This document shows positions 24,292 to 32,972 of a stretch of 64,000 nt of DNA, piece by piece. The position numbers were made by a program, and so were the translations under genes. The notes under the pieces are model-generated. The model had not been told where the DNA came from. It did no database searches and saw nothing but the letters and a program-made list of their open reading frames with translations. The stretch covers positions 806,001 through 870,000 of the forward strand of contig NZ_FVZB01000006.1 of assembly GCF_900166655.1 (NCBI RefSeq), written 5' to 3'. Every line of letters begins with the position of its first letter. Positions within the stretch are counted from its first letter, which is position 1. Source of the DNA: Halobacillus hunanensis (GTDB taxonomy: Bacteria > Bacillota > Bacilli > Bacillales > Halobacillaceae).

Positions 24292-24915
24292 TTACTGCAT
24301 CGTGTTGCCGAGTTGGGCAATGATGAGATCAAGCTTTTTCACTTGTGCAAGCTGCTCATGATCTGGGAATTTCTCATCAAAATGCTGGAATATCGGCATG
24401 AGAGCTTCGTCACCGAGCAACTGCTTGTACGTTTGATACGTATGTTGATATTGCTTAATGTAGCGTTTCATTTTTTTCTCAAAACCTGCTAAATGGTAGG
24501 TAGATGAGAAGTCAAAGGCTTTCGCGATGTCGCTGTCATAGGAAGGGAATTCCGGGTTGATCGCGTGCAGCATGGCTGCGGCGAGTGGGAACTGCATCGT
24601 TGGATTGCCTTTATGGTTCTTAATCTCGTACAGGCGTTTCGTAATGTGCACGATGTTCGGGCGTTCTTGCTCGCGCTGTTCTTCCATGATCTTAAAGTAT
24701 TCGAATTCGAATTCTTTCGTGAGGCTAGGGTTGTCCAGCTTGAAGAAATGGCGAAAGACAAATTGATAAATCGTATCGTCCGGAACGTACGTGTCGGCAA
24801 ATTCCTGGCTGAGATAATCGTAAACATCGACTTTTTCTCTAGGAATGTTGTTTACGACTGCTTCTTGATCATCTAATAAAAATTGCTTGATGTCTGCGGC
24901 TGTTCTGTATTTCAT
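24292..24915 (-). CDS. Conserved-looking soluble protein, unknown function
   Basis: A 207-residue, charged, mostly helical protein with no signal or membrane segment. The stretch NHKGNPTMQFPLAAAMLHAI followed by NPEFPSYDSDIAKAF recalls proteins in which a flat aromatic N-P-x-x-F-P-x-x-D motif ends a helix-hairpin-helix region, but I cannot assign a family. AGGAGAGGTG precedes ATG 24915; the longer frame from 24948 lacks a site. It is monocistronic. Confidence 0.7.
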   Translation of the reverse strand: MKYRTAADIKQFLLDDQEAVVNNIPREKVDVYDYLSQEFADTYVPDDTIYQFVFRHFFKLDNPSLTKEFEFEYFKIMEEQREQERPNIVHITKRLYEIKNHKGNPTMQFPLAAAMLHAINPEFPSYDSDIAKAFDFSSTYHLAGFEKKMKRYIKQYQHTYQTYKQLLGDEALMPIFQHFDEKFPDHEQLAQVKKLDLIIAQLGNTMQ

Positions 24916-25114
24916 CGATTTTTCACCTCTCCTTTTCCTATTCCACACATACTCCTTTGGGAAACTTCTGATTTGAAAAATTACGCCGTAGAATGAGGGG
25001 ATTTATTTGGTATAGAAGGTCGTGCATCCTCTAGTAGTTTCTATTTTACCGAAGTGAGGAGGTGTTGCCAAGTTCGCGGACAAATCGTAAACGTATTGTA
25101 AAAGTTGGAGGGTT

Positions 25115-25139
25115 GAAAGTTCGATAGAGAAGACGATAT
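25115..25139 (+). promoter_or_regulatory. Possible SigD (flagellar sigma) promoter
   Basis: GAAA (25115-25118) is spaced 13-14 bp from GACGATAT (25132-25139), close to the TAAA-N15-GCCGATAT consensus. It stands 25 bp before a yjfB-like gene, which in B. subtilis belongs to the SigD regulon. Confidence 0.5.
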
Positions 25140-25163
25140 AAGCTAAGAAAGGAGTGTGATGTG

Positions 25164-25352
25164 ATGGATATTACAGCGGCTTCAATCGTGATGAGTCAGG
25201 CGCACGTGAGACAGCAGGCGAGTCTTGCCGTGATGGATAAGGCGATGAAAACATCGGAAAGGGATGCCAATCAAATGATCCAGATGCTGCAGCAGTCAGC
25301 ACCTGCCGTCCCCCATCCAACTCACGGGAATCAAATTGATTTGAAGGGGTAA
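25164..25352 (+). CDS. yjfB: YjfB-like small motility-associated protein
   Basis: A 62-residue protein: MDITAASIVMSQAHVRQQAS, then AVMDKAMKTSERDANQMIQML and a Pro/His-rich end. This matches the YjfB family, small proteins of unknown function expressed with motility genes. AAAGGAG lies about ten bases before ATG 25164 (GTG 25161 is an alternative). A SigD-like promoter is visible upstream. Confidence 0.78.
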   Translation: MDITAASIVMSQAHVRQQASLAVMDKAMKTSERDANQMIQMLQQSAPAVPHPTHGNQIDLKG

Positions 25353-25434
25353 TGTGGAATAGGCGGCAATTTCCTTTGTTGAGCTCAGGGGGATTTGCTG
25401 CCTGGACCTCACCAAACCAAGGAGTGTGATGAAA

Positions 25435-25602
25435 ATGGCAAAGCGTTTAGTTGTGACCGGATTTGGATGTTTCTTCACTGGAATTTCCTTGCTGCTGCTC
25501 GACTTTTTGACTAAATTTGTCCCTATTTTAACCCTTGGCGGCATAAGTCTCGTCGTCATAGCGGTCTTTTTACAAAAAGGCGAAAAAAATAGCCGCTCTT
25601 AG
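25435..25602 (+). CDS. Small two-helix membrane protein, unknown
   Basis: A 55-residue protein starting MAKRLVVTGFGCFFTGISLL, with two hydrophobic segments (about 5-22 and 29-46) and a basic/polar tail (QKGEKNSRS). The ATG at 25435 has GGAG ten bases upstream; ATG 25429 is an alternative. No family is recognised. It converges with the acidic lipoprotein gene and shares a terminator with it. Confidence 0.6.
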   Translation: MAKRLVVTGFGCFFTGISLLLLDFLTKFVPILTLGGISLVVIAVFLQKGEKNSRS

Positions 25603-25611
25603 TAAGCGGCT
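25584..25611 (-). terminator. Intrinsic terminator of the acidic lipoprotein gene
   Basis: AGCCGCT/AGCGGCT stem with a seven-base loop; on the minus strand it is followed by ATTTTTTT. It overlaps the end of the convergent small gene. Confidence 0.8.
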
Positions 25612-25623
25612 GTAGTGATTGGA

Positions 25624-25938
25624 TTATTCGTTGTTCTGGTCTTCTCCAATTTCCATCGTATCTTCGTTCGATCCGTCTTGGTTTCCATCATCGGTATCTG
25701 TACCGCCATTATCGTTGTTGCCTTCTTCTGTACCACCATTATCATTGTTGTTACCTTCATCATTTTGCTGCTGTTCTTCACCCATATCGTCTTCCTCTGG
25801 GGGAGTTCCTTCTTCCGTAGCATTATTGTTGTTCTCTTCTGTTTCTTGTTCTGCTGGCTGTTCTTCTTCAGAGGCGCAAGCTCCAAGAACTGAGATCGTT
25901 AGAAAAGCAATGAGTAGTTTTAGGGCAATATTCTTCAT
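25624..25938 (-). CDS. Acidic low-complexity lipoprotein
   Basis: A 104-residue protein. The signal MKNIALKLLIAFLTISVLGAC has a clear lipobox (LGAC); everything after it is a disordered run of Glu, Asp, Asn, Gln and Gly with repeats such as NNDNGGTEEGNNDNGGT. Such acidic surface proteins are frequent in halophilic Bacillaceae; no function can be assigned. ATG 25938 has GGAGG at eight bases; ATG 25944 is too close to it. Confidence 0.75.
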   Translation of the reverse strand: MKNIALKLLIAFLTISVLGACASEEEQPAEQETEENNNNATEEGTPPEEDDMGEEQQQNDEGNNNDNGGTEEGNNDNGGTDTDDGNQDGSNEDTMEIGEDQNNE

Positions 25939-26048
25939 ATTCATTTCCTCCTTCAGATTCGTTTACGACTTCTAGTGTGCCCAAGCTATTTGCCAGTTAT
26001 ACCAAATCCTAGCAGCACAGCAGTATGTAATACCGCCCCATAATAAAG

Positions 26049-26081
26049 AAGCCGCCGGAGCGATAAAGCTCCTGACGGCTT
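26049..26081 (-). terminator. Terminator of the amidase gene
   Basis: The imperfect stem AAGCCG-CC-GGAGC/GCTCC-TGA-CGGCTT is followed on the minus strand by TTCTTTATT. Confidence 0.65.
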
Positions 26082-26106
26082 GTTGTCAAAATTTTTCTGA
26101 ACTCAG

Positions 26107-27465
26107 TTAAGACGTTTTAATCTGTTCCAGAACTTGTTGCAGTTGTTGAATGCTGACCTTGACCATATTCTCATACAATCCTAAGATTAATTGTCCATAT
26201 CGATCTCCAGGAACGGCCCATTTTCCATTTAAACCGACCCAGTCTTTGGCACTGCCACGGGTGACAAGATCAAAGCGCGGATCTACTAAAGGATAGCCGT
26301 CTGGCAATGGTTTGGTTGAGGCATAGGCATACAAGTGCTGCAAATGCGCCAGCACTCCATCTTTTGGTGTAGTAAAACTTGCCCCGGAATTATCTGGGCC
26401 TGTGGCGCCGATTCCGGCGTAGTTATTCTGCTCTTTATTGACTACCCCTGTGAAACGGAAATAGTCTGTTTCATGAAGGGCTTGAGCGAAAGCCACATCA
26501 CCTCTTATCCCATAGACATTACCCAAGGTTTGATAGTAATGTCCTAGCAATGGAGCATCAGGGTTTACACTTCGGGCGAAACGATCCATTTGCTGTGAGG
26601 ATAACATGCCGGGACCTAAAATACTGTAGCCCGAAACTTCCTCCTCACTGTCATCATTGCCTCCGCTGCCGTCGTTACCTTCTACATCAATATAAGCATC
26701 TGAAATTCCGGCTTCTTTTACTTTAGCCAGCCGTTGTTCAGCATTAATTCGGCTTGAAAATGCACCCGCCTGAACACGATACCAAATCTGACCAGAAATC
26801 GTGACTTGATCAATGAAAGATGGAATTCCCTTGGATTCAAGATAATCGACGCGATCCTGTGCATTCTCACGTTCTTGGAAAGAACCTGCAATGATTCTAT
26901 ACAACGTCTTGGGGGTTACTTTTTCGAGATTAAAGGCGCGGGCAAGACCATTCACATGGCCGCGAGCCACCTTTTGACGATAAGCAGAACTTTTCAATTT
27001 TGCAGCATCAGTTGGATTGTCAATAAAGCCATTCTCCGTTAACAGTGCCGGCATTGCCGATTCTCGTAAGACGTGAAAGTTGGCTTTCTTCTGGCCTCGG
27101 TCCGGCAATTCGTTGACGGCTGTGATCTCCTGGTGCATAATGTTTTGATATTGAGCAGTCTGGGACGAATCTGACAGTCCGATATAAATATAATCTTCAT
27201 ATCCTCTGGCAGAACCATTAAAGGCATTAATGTGAATTGACAAATAGTAATCGGCGTTCCATGCGTTCGCTTCATTTGTCCGCTGATCCAGGCTCTTTGT
27301 GATGTCTGATGTCCGGCTCATCTTTAAATCAACATTACGATATTCACTGTTTAATATACTGCGAATCTTTAAGGCAATATCGAGTGTAATATTTTTTTCC
27401 ATTAACCCGCTTCCAGTGGCACCTGAATCACTTCCGCCATGTCCCGGGTCTAAATATAACTTCAC
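26107..27465 (-). CDS. CwlC-like N-acetylmuramoyl-L-alanine amidase with SPOR repeats and glucosaminidase domain
   Basis: A 452-residue peptidoglycan hydrolase. Residues 1-178 are Amidase_3 with zinc ligands His9 (DPGHGG), Glu23 and His78 (SIHINA) and catalytic Glu144 (LTENGF). Two SPOR-type repeats follow (TLYRIIAGSFQERENAQDRV, IWYRVQAGAFSSRINAEQRL; about 187-262), then a glucosaminidase-like domain (about 290-450, HETDYF Glu332). The start is a GTG ten bases after AGGAGG, exactly where CwlC begins (VKIFIDPGHGG), so there is no signal peptide, as in CwlC, which lyses the mother cell at the end of sporulation. The longer frame upstream lacks a site. Gene 27603-28919 precedes it. Confidence 0.87.
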   Translation of the reverse strand: MKLYLDPGHGGSDSGATGSGLMEKNITLDIALKIRSILNSEYRNVDLKMSRTSDITKSLDQRTNEANAWNADYYLSIHINAFNGSARGYEDYIYIGLSDSSQTAQYQNIMHQEITAVNELPDRGQKKANFHVLRESAMPALLTENGFIDNPTDAAKLKSSAYRQKVARGHVNGLARAFNLEKVTPKTLYRIIAGSFQERENAQDRVDYLESKGIPSFIDQVTISGQIWYRVQAGAFSSRINAEQRLAKVKEAGISDAYIDVEGNDGSGGNDDSEEEVSGYSILGPGMLSSQQMDRFARSVNPDAPLLGHYYQTLGNVYGIRGDVAFAQALHETDYFRFTGVVNKEQNNYAGIGATGPDNSGASFTTPKDGVLAHLQHLYAYASTKPLPDGYPLVDPRFDLVTRGSAKDWVGLNGKWAVPGDRYGQLILGLYENMVKVSIQQLQQVLEQIKTS

Positions 27466-27602
27466 GGTTTCATCTCCTCCTTTTACTTTTTTCAAAAATG
27501 ATAACGGATCTTGCAGCTGCGATCCGTTATCCATGATAAAGATATTTGTCCAACACCTCCTTCCCCTTTGCGACATAGAGTTCGAGAGTACATGGTTTTT
27601 AT

Positions 27603-28919
27603 CTAGGCGTCGTTACTAGAATCTACTGCTTTCACGGCATCTACATAACCTGCACCTTGAACATATTCTGGTAATCCTCTATCGATTGCTGTATCAAGCA
27701 GCCGCTGTTTCACTTGATCTGGTGATTCTTCTGCATGAGCTTGAAGAATCAAAGCTACAATCCCTGCACAAATCGGGGTTGCCATCGATGTCCCTGATAA
27801 CGAGAAATAGTCGTCATCTACACGACTCGACTTCGACGTTTTATCTAAAAATGAACCAGGTGCTCGTAAGGAAACAATGTTGACACCTGGGGCCAGGATA
27901 TCTGGCTTCGATACTTCCCCACATGCCGGGCCACGGCTTGAGAAAGGAGCAATATCTTCATCAGTACGATTGATCGTATCCTGATCGTCCATGGCTCCCA
28001 CCGTGATCACCTTGGCACTGATTCCTGGGGTCCCGATCGTTCGTTGGTCAGGTCCGGAGTTCCCTGCAGCTACACAAACTACAATGCCGCTTTCCCATGC
28101 TTTATCAACAATTTGAACAAGGGGGTCATTACAGTCTGATTCATCTGCTGCAGCCCCTAGAGAAAGCGAAATGATATCGATTTTATGCTCCTCTTTGTGG
28201 TCGATACACCATTGTACACCAGAAACAATGGTAGAGAGTGAGCCTGACCCCATTTGGTTCAGTACCTTCACCCCCACAATCCCCGCTTCAGGGGCAGTCC
28301 CACGGTATCTTAAATCTGAAGAAAAACCGTTACCTGCCGCATCCCCGGCACAATGGGTACCATGTCCATTATCATCATAAGGTTCGAGTTTGTTGTTTAC
28401 AAAATCTTTAAAAGCTACAATACGGTTCGTAGGCTGTGTTAAATCCTCGTGGGGATGAACACCTGTATCCACAATCGCAATGTTGATGCCCTTCCCGGTA
28501 ATGCCCTTTTGGTTCAGCTGTTGCGCATGAACTGACGGGGAGGCTACATCCAATAAAGCCTTCACTTCGCGGTCATAGTATATTTTCTTAATTTGACAGT
28601 CATTGCTCATCAGTTTCTCGATCGTCTTTGCGGTCAATTCAGCTGAACAGCTGGATGTGCTCGGAAACTCCTGCATGATCTTGGACTTCCCATCCAGTTC
28701 AACTACATCATGAACTTTGTTCAATGCTGAATACATGTGTTCGAATTCAATAATAACAGGAAGTTTCTTCGATTTTTTTAATCTATTTTCTATAAAGCGG
28801 TGTAGAAAACAAGGAGTACGACGTAAAGGTTTATACAAATGGATTAATTGTTGGCGCAATTCTTTGTCGAATTTGTCGCTATGCTCGCGCGCTAGTTGAA
28901 TCATAGAGAATCCTAACAT
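27603..28919 (-). CDS. aprX: AprX-like intracellular S8 serine protease
   Basis: A 438-residue subtilisin-family protease without a signal peptide. It has an N-terminal extension (1-140) and the S8 domain with the catalytic triad in VDTGVHPHEDL (Asp), NGHGTHCAGD (His) and LSGTSMATPICAG (Ser), plus the oxyanion segment AAGNSGPDQ. Length and the N-terminal sequence match AprX of B. subtilis (442 residues), an intracellular protease. ATG 28919 follows AAAAGGAGGTGATAG. It lies upstream of the amidase gene; the 137-bp gap has no obvious terminator. Confidence 0.88.
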   Translation of the reverse strand: MLGFSMIQLAREHSDKFDKELRQQLIHLYKPLRRTPCFLHRFIENRLKKSKKLPVIIEFEHMYSALNKVHDVVELDGKSKIMQEFPSTSSCSAELTAKTIEKLMSNDCQIKKIYYDREVKALLDVASPSVHAQQLNQKGITGKGINIAIVDTGVHPHEDLTQPTNRIVAFKDFVNNKLEPYDDNGHGTHCAGDAAGNGFSSDLRYRGTAPEAGIVGVKVLNQMGSGSLSTIVSGVQWCIDHKEEHKIDIISLSLGAAADESDCNDPLVQIVDKAWESGIVVCVAAGNSGPDQRTIGTPGISAKVITVGAMDDQDTINRTDEDIAPFSSRGPACGEVSKPDILAPGVNIVSLRAPGSFLDKTSKSSRVDDDYFSLSGTSMATPICAGIVALILQAHAEESPDQVKQRLLDTAIDRGLPEYVQGAGYVDAVKAVDSSNDA

Positions 28920-29128
28920 TCTATCACCTCCTTTTATCGTCATGCTGTATCCTATGAAAAAGTTAAGAAGAAATGGCGGTATTTGTAGGGTTATGAGTGA
29001 AAAAAGGCGCTTGTCTGATAGAAAATTCTATGGATTTGGAGGTTTTTACTGAAAAGAGTATACGCCGCTGCATGGCTGGCGATGGTGCGAAGGGTAAAAC
29101 GTGGAGTTATAGGGGGAAGTTATTATGC

Positions 29129-29269
29129 GTTACGTCGCTGTCCAAGTGAAAACTTCATCCTGGCGTTAAGGCAGTATCCAATCGCGTCAGGTCGTTATCT
29201 CCTCACGTTACGGCGCTATCTCACAGCGTTAAGTCGCTATCTCCTGGCATTTCGATACTATCCTCCTCA
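29129..29269. repeat. Degenerate 21-bp tandem repeat, array C (6 units)
   Basis: Units of 21 bp start at 29129, 29165, 29186, 29207, 29228 and 29249, with a 15-bp partial unit at 29150-29164. Consensus is GTTANGNCGCTATCTCCTNGC. It lies between aprX and fabZ. Confidence 0.9.
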
Positions 29270-29289
29270 ACCATTCAATGACCATAAAA

Positions 29290-29313
29290 AAACCGCCCCA
29301 GCCAGGACGGTTT
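29290..29313 (-). terminator. Terminator of fabZ
   Basis: AAACCG/CGGTTT stem with an inner CC/GG, followed on the minus strand by TTTTTATGG, nine bases past the stop at 29322. Confidence 0.75.
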
Positions 29314-29321
29314 CTAAATCA

Positions 29322-29744
29322 TTATTTAAGAGCAAACATAATTTCCGCTTCACATGCGGTTTCGCCGTCTACGGTAGCGAGGGCTTTTCCTTTACCCATC
29401 GGCCCTTTGAGGCGGACGATTTCAACTTCCAACTTAAGGCGATCACCTGGTTGAACCTGACGCTTGAAGCGGCATTTGTCGATTCCCGTGAAAAAGGCGA
29501 GCTTGCCTTGATTTTCTTCTTTTTTCAACATCGCGACAGCCCCCATTTGTGCAAGGGCTTCGGTAATAAGCACACCAGGCATGACAGGGTAATCAGGAAA
29601 GTGACCCTGGAAGAAAGGCTCGTTGACGGTGACGTTTTTATAACCGACGGCGCGCTTGCCTTCCTCGATTTCTTCCACCTGATCGATTAGCAAAAATGGA
29701 TAGCGGTGCGGGATGATTTCTTTAATCGCTTGAATATCTAACAT
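29322..29744 (-). CDS. fabZ: 3-hydroxyacyl-[ACP] dehydratase FabZ
   Basis: A 140-residue hot-dog-fold enzyme that dehydrates 3-hydroxyacyl-ACP in fatty acid elongation. It begins [21 protein letters not shown], and the catalytic His and Glu are in [20 protein letters not shown]. The size agrees with FabZ (about 140). GAAAGGAG precedes ATG 29744; the longer frame from 29891 runs through the divergent promoter. In B. subtilis fabZ (ywpB) lies in the same general region as flhP and mbl. Confidence 0.95.
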   Translation of the reverse strand: MLDIQAIKEIIPHRYPFLLIDQVEEIEEGKRAVGYKNVTVNEPFFQGHFPDYPVMPGVLITEALAQMGAVAMLKKEENQGKLAFFTGIDKCRFKRQVQPGDRLKLEVEIVRLKGPMGKGKALATVDGETACEAEIMFALK

Positions 29745-29835
29745 AGGAATACTCCTTTCAGTACAAACTATACCTATTATAATAGTATCCACCACTTTCG
29801 ACAAAACTTTCTTGATGGTGAAAGGAGGAATCCAT

Positions 29836-29988
29836 ATGCTTTGGACGATTATTATCATTTTACTGGCTTTTTGGCTGATTGGTTTGATCATTGATATCGC
29901 TGGCGGGTTAATTCATTTGCTGTTGATTGCGGCGATTATTTTTCTCGTTGTTCGCTTGTTCCGCAGAAGCGGCCGGCCGCGCGATTAA
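29836..29988 (+). CDS. Lmo0937/DUF5670-like small membrane protein
   Basis: A 50-residue protein: [19 protein letters not shown], a G-G-L-I-H-L-L-L turn, a second helix and a basic tail RRSGRPRD. This pattern is typical of the lmo0937/DUF5670 family of small stress-associated membrane proteins. AAAGGAGG precedes the ATG. It diverges from fabZ. Confidence 0.78.
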   Translation: MLWTIIIILLAFWLIGLIIDIAGGLIHLLLIAAIIFLVVRLFRRSGRPRD

Positions 29989-30041
29989 GATCACTCGTAT
30001 TGCGGCTTAAGTAAGATAGCCCGTGTGTTATTCGGCACGTC

Positions 30042-30160
30042 AATTGCACATAAAATTAAAGAATTGCACTTATTTCAGCCTAATGCATTTTTTAAGCCGG
30101 GTTGCACCTTTCACGACCTTAATTGCACATATCAGCGGATAATTGCACATTTGCGCATCC
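30042..30160. repeat. Degenerate 20-bp tandem repeat, array G (6 units, AATTGCAC type)
   Basis: Units with core AATTGCAC start at 30042, 30062, 30082, 30101, 30121 and 30141, period about 20 bp. The core differs from the GTTAGGG arrays. It lies between two convergent genes. Confidence 0.88.
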
Positions 30161-30177
30161 ACACAGCCTCTCCAAGG

Positions 30178-31254
30178 CTAAGAAGTCAGCTGGCGATTGC
30201 TGGTAAACCCCTGCTGCGCTCCTCCATCTTCCTGATAACGGCCGATTTCTTTCACGCGGATGCTCGGAGTCAGCCAGAACGTATACCACGATCCTTCTTT
30301 AATGATCGGATCGAAGTCGAACAGATCGAAGCGGCACGTTTCAGCTAGATCATTGAGCTCATCTGAATTCGGCAAGGCGAATAAGTTCGAATGGGCGACG
30401 AAAAAACTGTTAAACGCTGAAGAGAACTCTTCCCCATGCTGTGTTTCATTGACTGGTGTGACCACTGAGATCAGGCCGTCTTTATTAAGGTAACTGTACA
30501 AGTGATTCATCAGCTGCTCGCGTACGTCCGGCTGAATGTAGTGAAACACATTGTGCAGCAGAATCACATCAACACCGTCTTCTGCCGGGATCCAGTCCAT
30601 CACATCCGCTACTTCAAAACTGAGATTTGGGTAGCCCTCCGCTAACTCACGGGCATGCTCCACGACGTCTGGATTGAGATCAACACCGATCATTTGGACG
30701 TTTGGGTATGTCTCGGCTAGTTTTCGCAAATACCCGCCGTGGCCGCAGCCCAGATCAACGACCGTGTCGAGCTCTCTTTCGTGTATCATCTTTTTTATTT
30801 TATTAATTGAAAAGTGTTCGAGCAGTGCTGATGTTTCGGCCACTACTTCACCGTGACGTTCGTGGTCGAAGTAGGCGCGTTGATTGGTTCTCATGTAGTC
30901 CGGGTAGTTGAGGAGTGTCGGCATGTGGAGTTCCATGACTTCCTTCAACAGGGCTTTCACGCCGGTGGAGGCGTTGTCGCCCATCAGTGAGGCACAGCGT
31001 TTCTTGGAGGTTCGGAAGCGATGGTTGGGGCGCTTCTTCAAATGTTTCACGGCAACTCCGACGCGGACCCAGGAGGAGAGCAGGTCATATGGATAGCCGG
31101 TCTCATCGCTAACGTCGGCAATAGTTTTCGCTTTGGCGAAATCGTCAAACAGGCCGAGTTCTGCTCCTACATAGGCATGCCACCCTGGTAAAAATGACTC
31201 GTTTTTCTTCATCCATTTTCTTGCTTGCATCGCGGTAACCCATTCGTTCATCAT
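30178..31254 (-). CDS. Class I SAM-dependent methyltransferase
   Basis: A 358-residue protein. Residues 1-140 resemble the helical dimerisation/winged-helix domain found in small-molecule O-methyltransferases (GLFDDFAKAKTIADVSDETG). Residues 145-345 are the Rossmann fold with SAM motif I VVDLGCGHGGYLRKLAE, the acidic loop GVDLNP and motif DVILLHNVFHYI. The substrate is unknown. ATG 31254 begins one base after the stop of the flavin monooxygenase gene and uses its last codons (AAGGTG) as ribosome binding site, so the two are tightly coupled and probably act in one pathway. Confidence 0.82.
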   Translation of the reverse strand: MMNEWVTAMQARKWMKKNESFLPGWHAYVGAELGLFDDFAKAKTIADVSDETGYPYDLLSSWVRVGVAVKHLKKRPNHRFRTSKKRCASLMGDNASTGVKALLKEVMELHMPTLLNYPDYMRTNQRAYFDHERHGEVVAETSALLEHFSINKIKKMIHERELDTVVDLGCGHGGYLRKLAETYPNVQMIGVDLNPDVVEHARELAEGYPNLSFEVADVMDWIPAEDGVDVILLHNVFHYIQPDVREQLMNHLYSYLNKDGLISVVTPVNETQHGEEFSSAFNSFFVAHSNLFALPNSDELNDLAETCRFDLFDFDPIIKEGSWYTFWLTPSIRVKEIGRYQEDGGAQQGFTSNRQLTS

Positions 31255-31255
31255 G

Positions 31256-32584
31256 TCACACCTTCCCTTTCTGTGATGTTCTCCACGGGTAATCCTCCGC
31301 TTCACTGAACAGAAATTGCTGTTGCTTGCGATCGCTCACCTTTTTCCTGCGGGCGGGAAGGATACTCCCTTGGATAGCCCGGTCAACCAACGTAAACGGC
31401 CATTTTCCGAGACCTGATATGTTTAACATTTGCTTGACGTGAAGTTCGTCATCCTCATACATCCGCTGCATCGCACGCATGCGGATGCTGCGCCACCACT
31501 GATACGGAACCGAGTATACGTTTGCGGACAGATGACTAAGGTTTAACAAAAACTCCACGCGCGGCTTGCGGACATCTTCATAATAATGCAGATGCTTGTG
31601 ATATGGTTCTCCCTGTTCCTTGCACCAAGCGAGCAATTCCCCGAGCACATCAGCGTCCTGAATGGCGAGGTTCATCCCCTCCCCCGCCATCGGATGTACC
31701 GTATGCGCCGCATCGCCGATCAAGGCCAAATTACCTCTGTAATAGGAGTCCACGTGGTACATAAACGGAATCATCAGCTGCACGGTCTTCCAATCCTGAA
31801 TGGCCCGTACACCTTCTGATAACTCCGGTTCTAATTCACTGTATGCCTGGTGGAGATAGGACAGACCTCGCTCTTTGAATTGCTTGAACGTGCCCGCTTT
31901 TATGAGGTAAACCGTTCGCACTTGCTGGTCGGGAAGCGGGAACAGCCCGAGAAATTGATCAGCTGTCGTAATCATTTTTCCTTTAGTAAAATCGCGTGGC
32001 CTCGGGATGGTCACCGTGAGAAAATGATGGTTGTAGTCACGCCGCTTCACACGCACATTCATCGCCTCTCGCGTCGGGGAACTGCGCCCCTCTGCCCCGA
32101 TATACACATCCGCTTCGATATATTGGATCTCTTTTTTCTGCCTCACCTTAGCCATGCCATTTTCAAAACCGAGAAACCGCGTACCAGCTAAGTAGTGGAA
32201 ATACTCAGCATAAGCTGTACCTTTTTTCCACAAAATATCCTTTGTTGTTTCATGCGGAACCATGAGTGAATGATCATACTTGCTGGCCACCCGGTTATAA
32301 TTGAGCTCTGTTAATTGAATATCATGGGGGTTGGCATGCGCTTGCCGCTCCACCTCAAGAAAACGCAGCTGATCGATTACATGACCGCTTGCCTCCGTTT
32401 CCGCCAGCACATCAAGCCGATCTAAGATCGCAAGCGTCTTAGGCTGCAACAGCTCACCTTTATAAGCCGACGATTTTTTCGCAAGCTGCTCGGCTACCGT
32501 GACATGAACGCCCCGGCTCGCCAACTTGACAGCTAGAGCCAGTCCGCCTACTCCGCCACCAGCAATGAATACGTCTGTCTTCAC
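31256..32584 (-). CDS. FAD-dependent aromatic-ring monooxygenase (UbiH/PHBH type)
   Basis: A 442-residue flavoprotein. FAD-binding motifs are complete: FIAGGGVGGLALAVKLASRG at residue 6, an internal EADVYIGAEGRSS and the second FAD motif NLALIGDAAHTVHPMAGEGM near residue 290. The family hydroxylates aromatic or quinoid substrates using NAD(P)H and oxygen. Start GTG 32584 follows AGGGAGGGGG. With the methyltransferase it forms a hydroxylation-methylation pair, which suggests tailoring of a small aromatic or quinone; the substrate is not deducible. Confidence 0.85.
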   Translation of the reverse strand: MKTDVFIAGGGVGGLALAVKLASRGVHVTVAEQLAKKSSAYKGELLQPKTLAILDRLDVLAETEASGHVIDQLRFLEVERQAHANPHDIQLTELNYNRVASKYDHSLMVPHETTKDILWKKGTAYAEYFHYLAGTRFLGFENGMAKVRQKKEIQYIEADVYIGAEGRSSPTREAMNVRVKRRDYNHHFLTVTIPRPRDFTKGKMITTADQFLGLFPLPDQQVRTVYLIKAGTFKQFKERGLSYLHQAYSELEPELSEGVRAIQDWKTVQLMIPFMYHVDSYYRGNLALIGDAAHTVHPMAGEGMNLAIQDADVLGELLAWCKEQGEPYHKHLHYYEDVRKPRVEFLLNLSHLSANVYSVPYQWWRSIRMRAMQRMYEDDELHVKQMLNISGLGKWPFTLVDRAIQGSILPARRKKVSDRKQQQFLFSEAEDYPWRTSQKGKV

Positions 32585-32680
32585 AAGTCGCCCCCTCCCT
32601 GAATCCTTCTATAACAGATTCATTCCACAAATTGGTCAAAAGAAAACCTGACACCAGTCGGCTGATTTCTGCCCGCTTGC

Positions 32681-32878
32681 GTTAGAGGACAATCATTCCT
32701 CGTTAGGAAACAATGCTCTCGAGAACGGGAACAATCGCCTAGCGTTGCAGGACAATCACGCTGAGAGCCGAAATTTGCAAGATATTCACGCTGTGACCAG
32801 GCCCTATCGCCGACTGTTGCAAGACATTCACGCTGAGATCCGGAATAGTCGCCGACCGTTACAGGAAATCCTACCGCG
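32681..32878. repeat. Degenerate 21-bp tandem repeat, array D (9 units)
   Basis: The longest array: 21-bp units start at 32681, 32702, 32723, 32744, 32774, 32795, 32816, 32837 and 32858, with a 9-bp partial at 32765. Early units have GTTAGAGGACAAT; later units alternate two sub-types (TTGCAAGANATTCACGCTG and a diverged unit ending ANTCGCCGAC). It lies between divergent genes. Confidence 0.9.
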
Positions 32879-32972
32879 GCCGATCCATACCATCTAATAC
32901 TTTTCTAAGAATAACCATCAAACCTTGGCAAATAATAACGGAGGAAAAAAAATCACGAAGGAGGTCATACGA

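Noticed and set aside
26107-27465. Prophage endolysin
   Set aside because: No phage genes nearby, the start and SPOR repeats match CwlC, and the neighbour is aprX.
29082-29690. 202-codon plus-strand ORF
   Set aside because: It starts in array C and then runs antisense through fabZ; no ribosome binding site.
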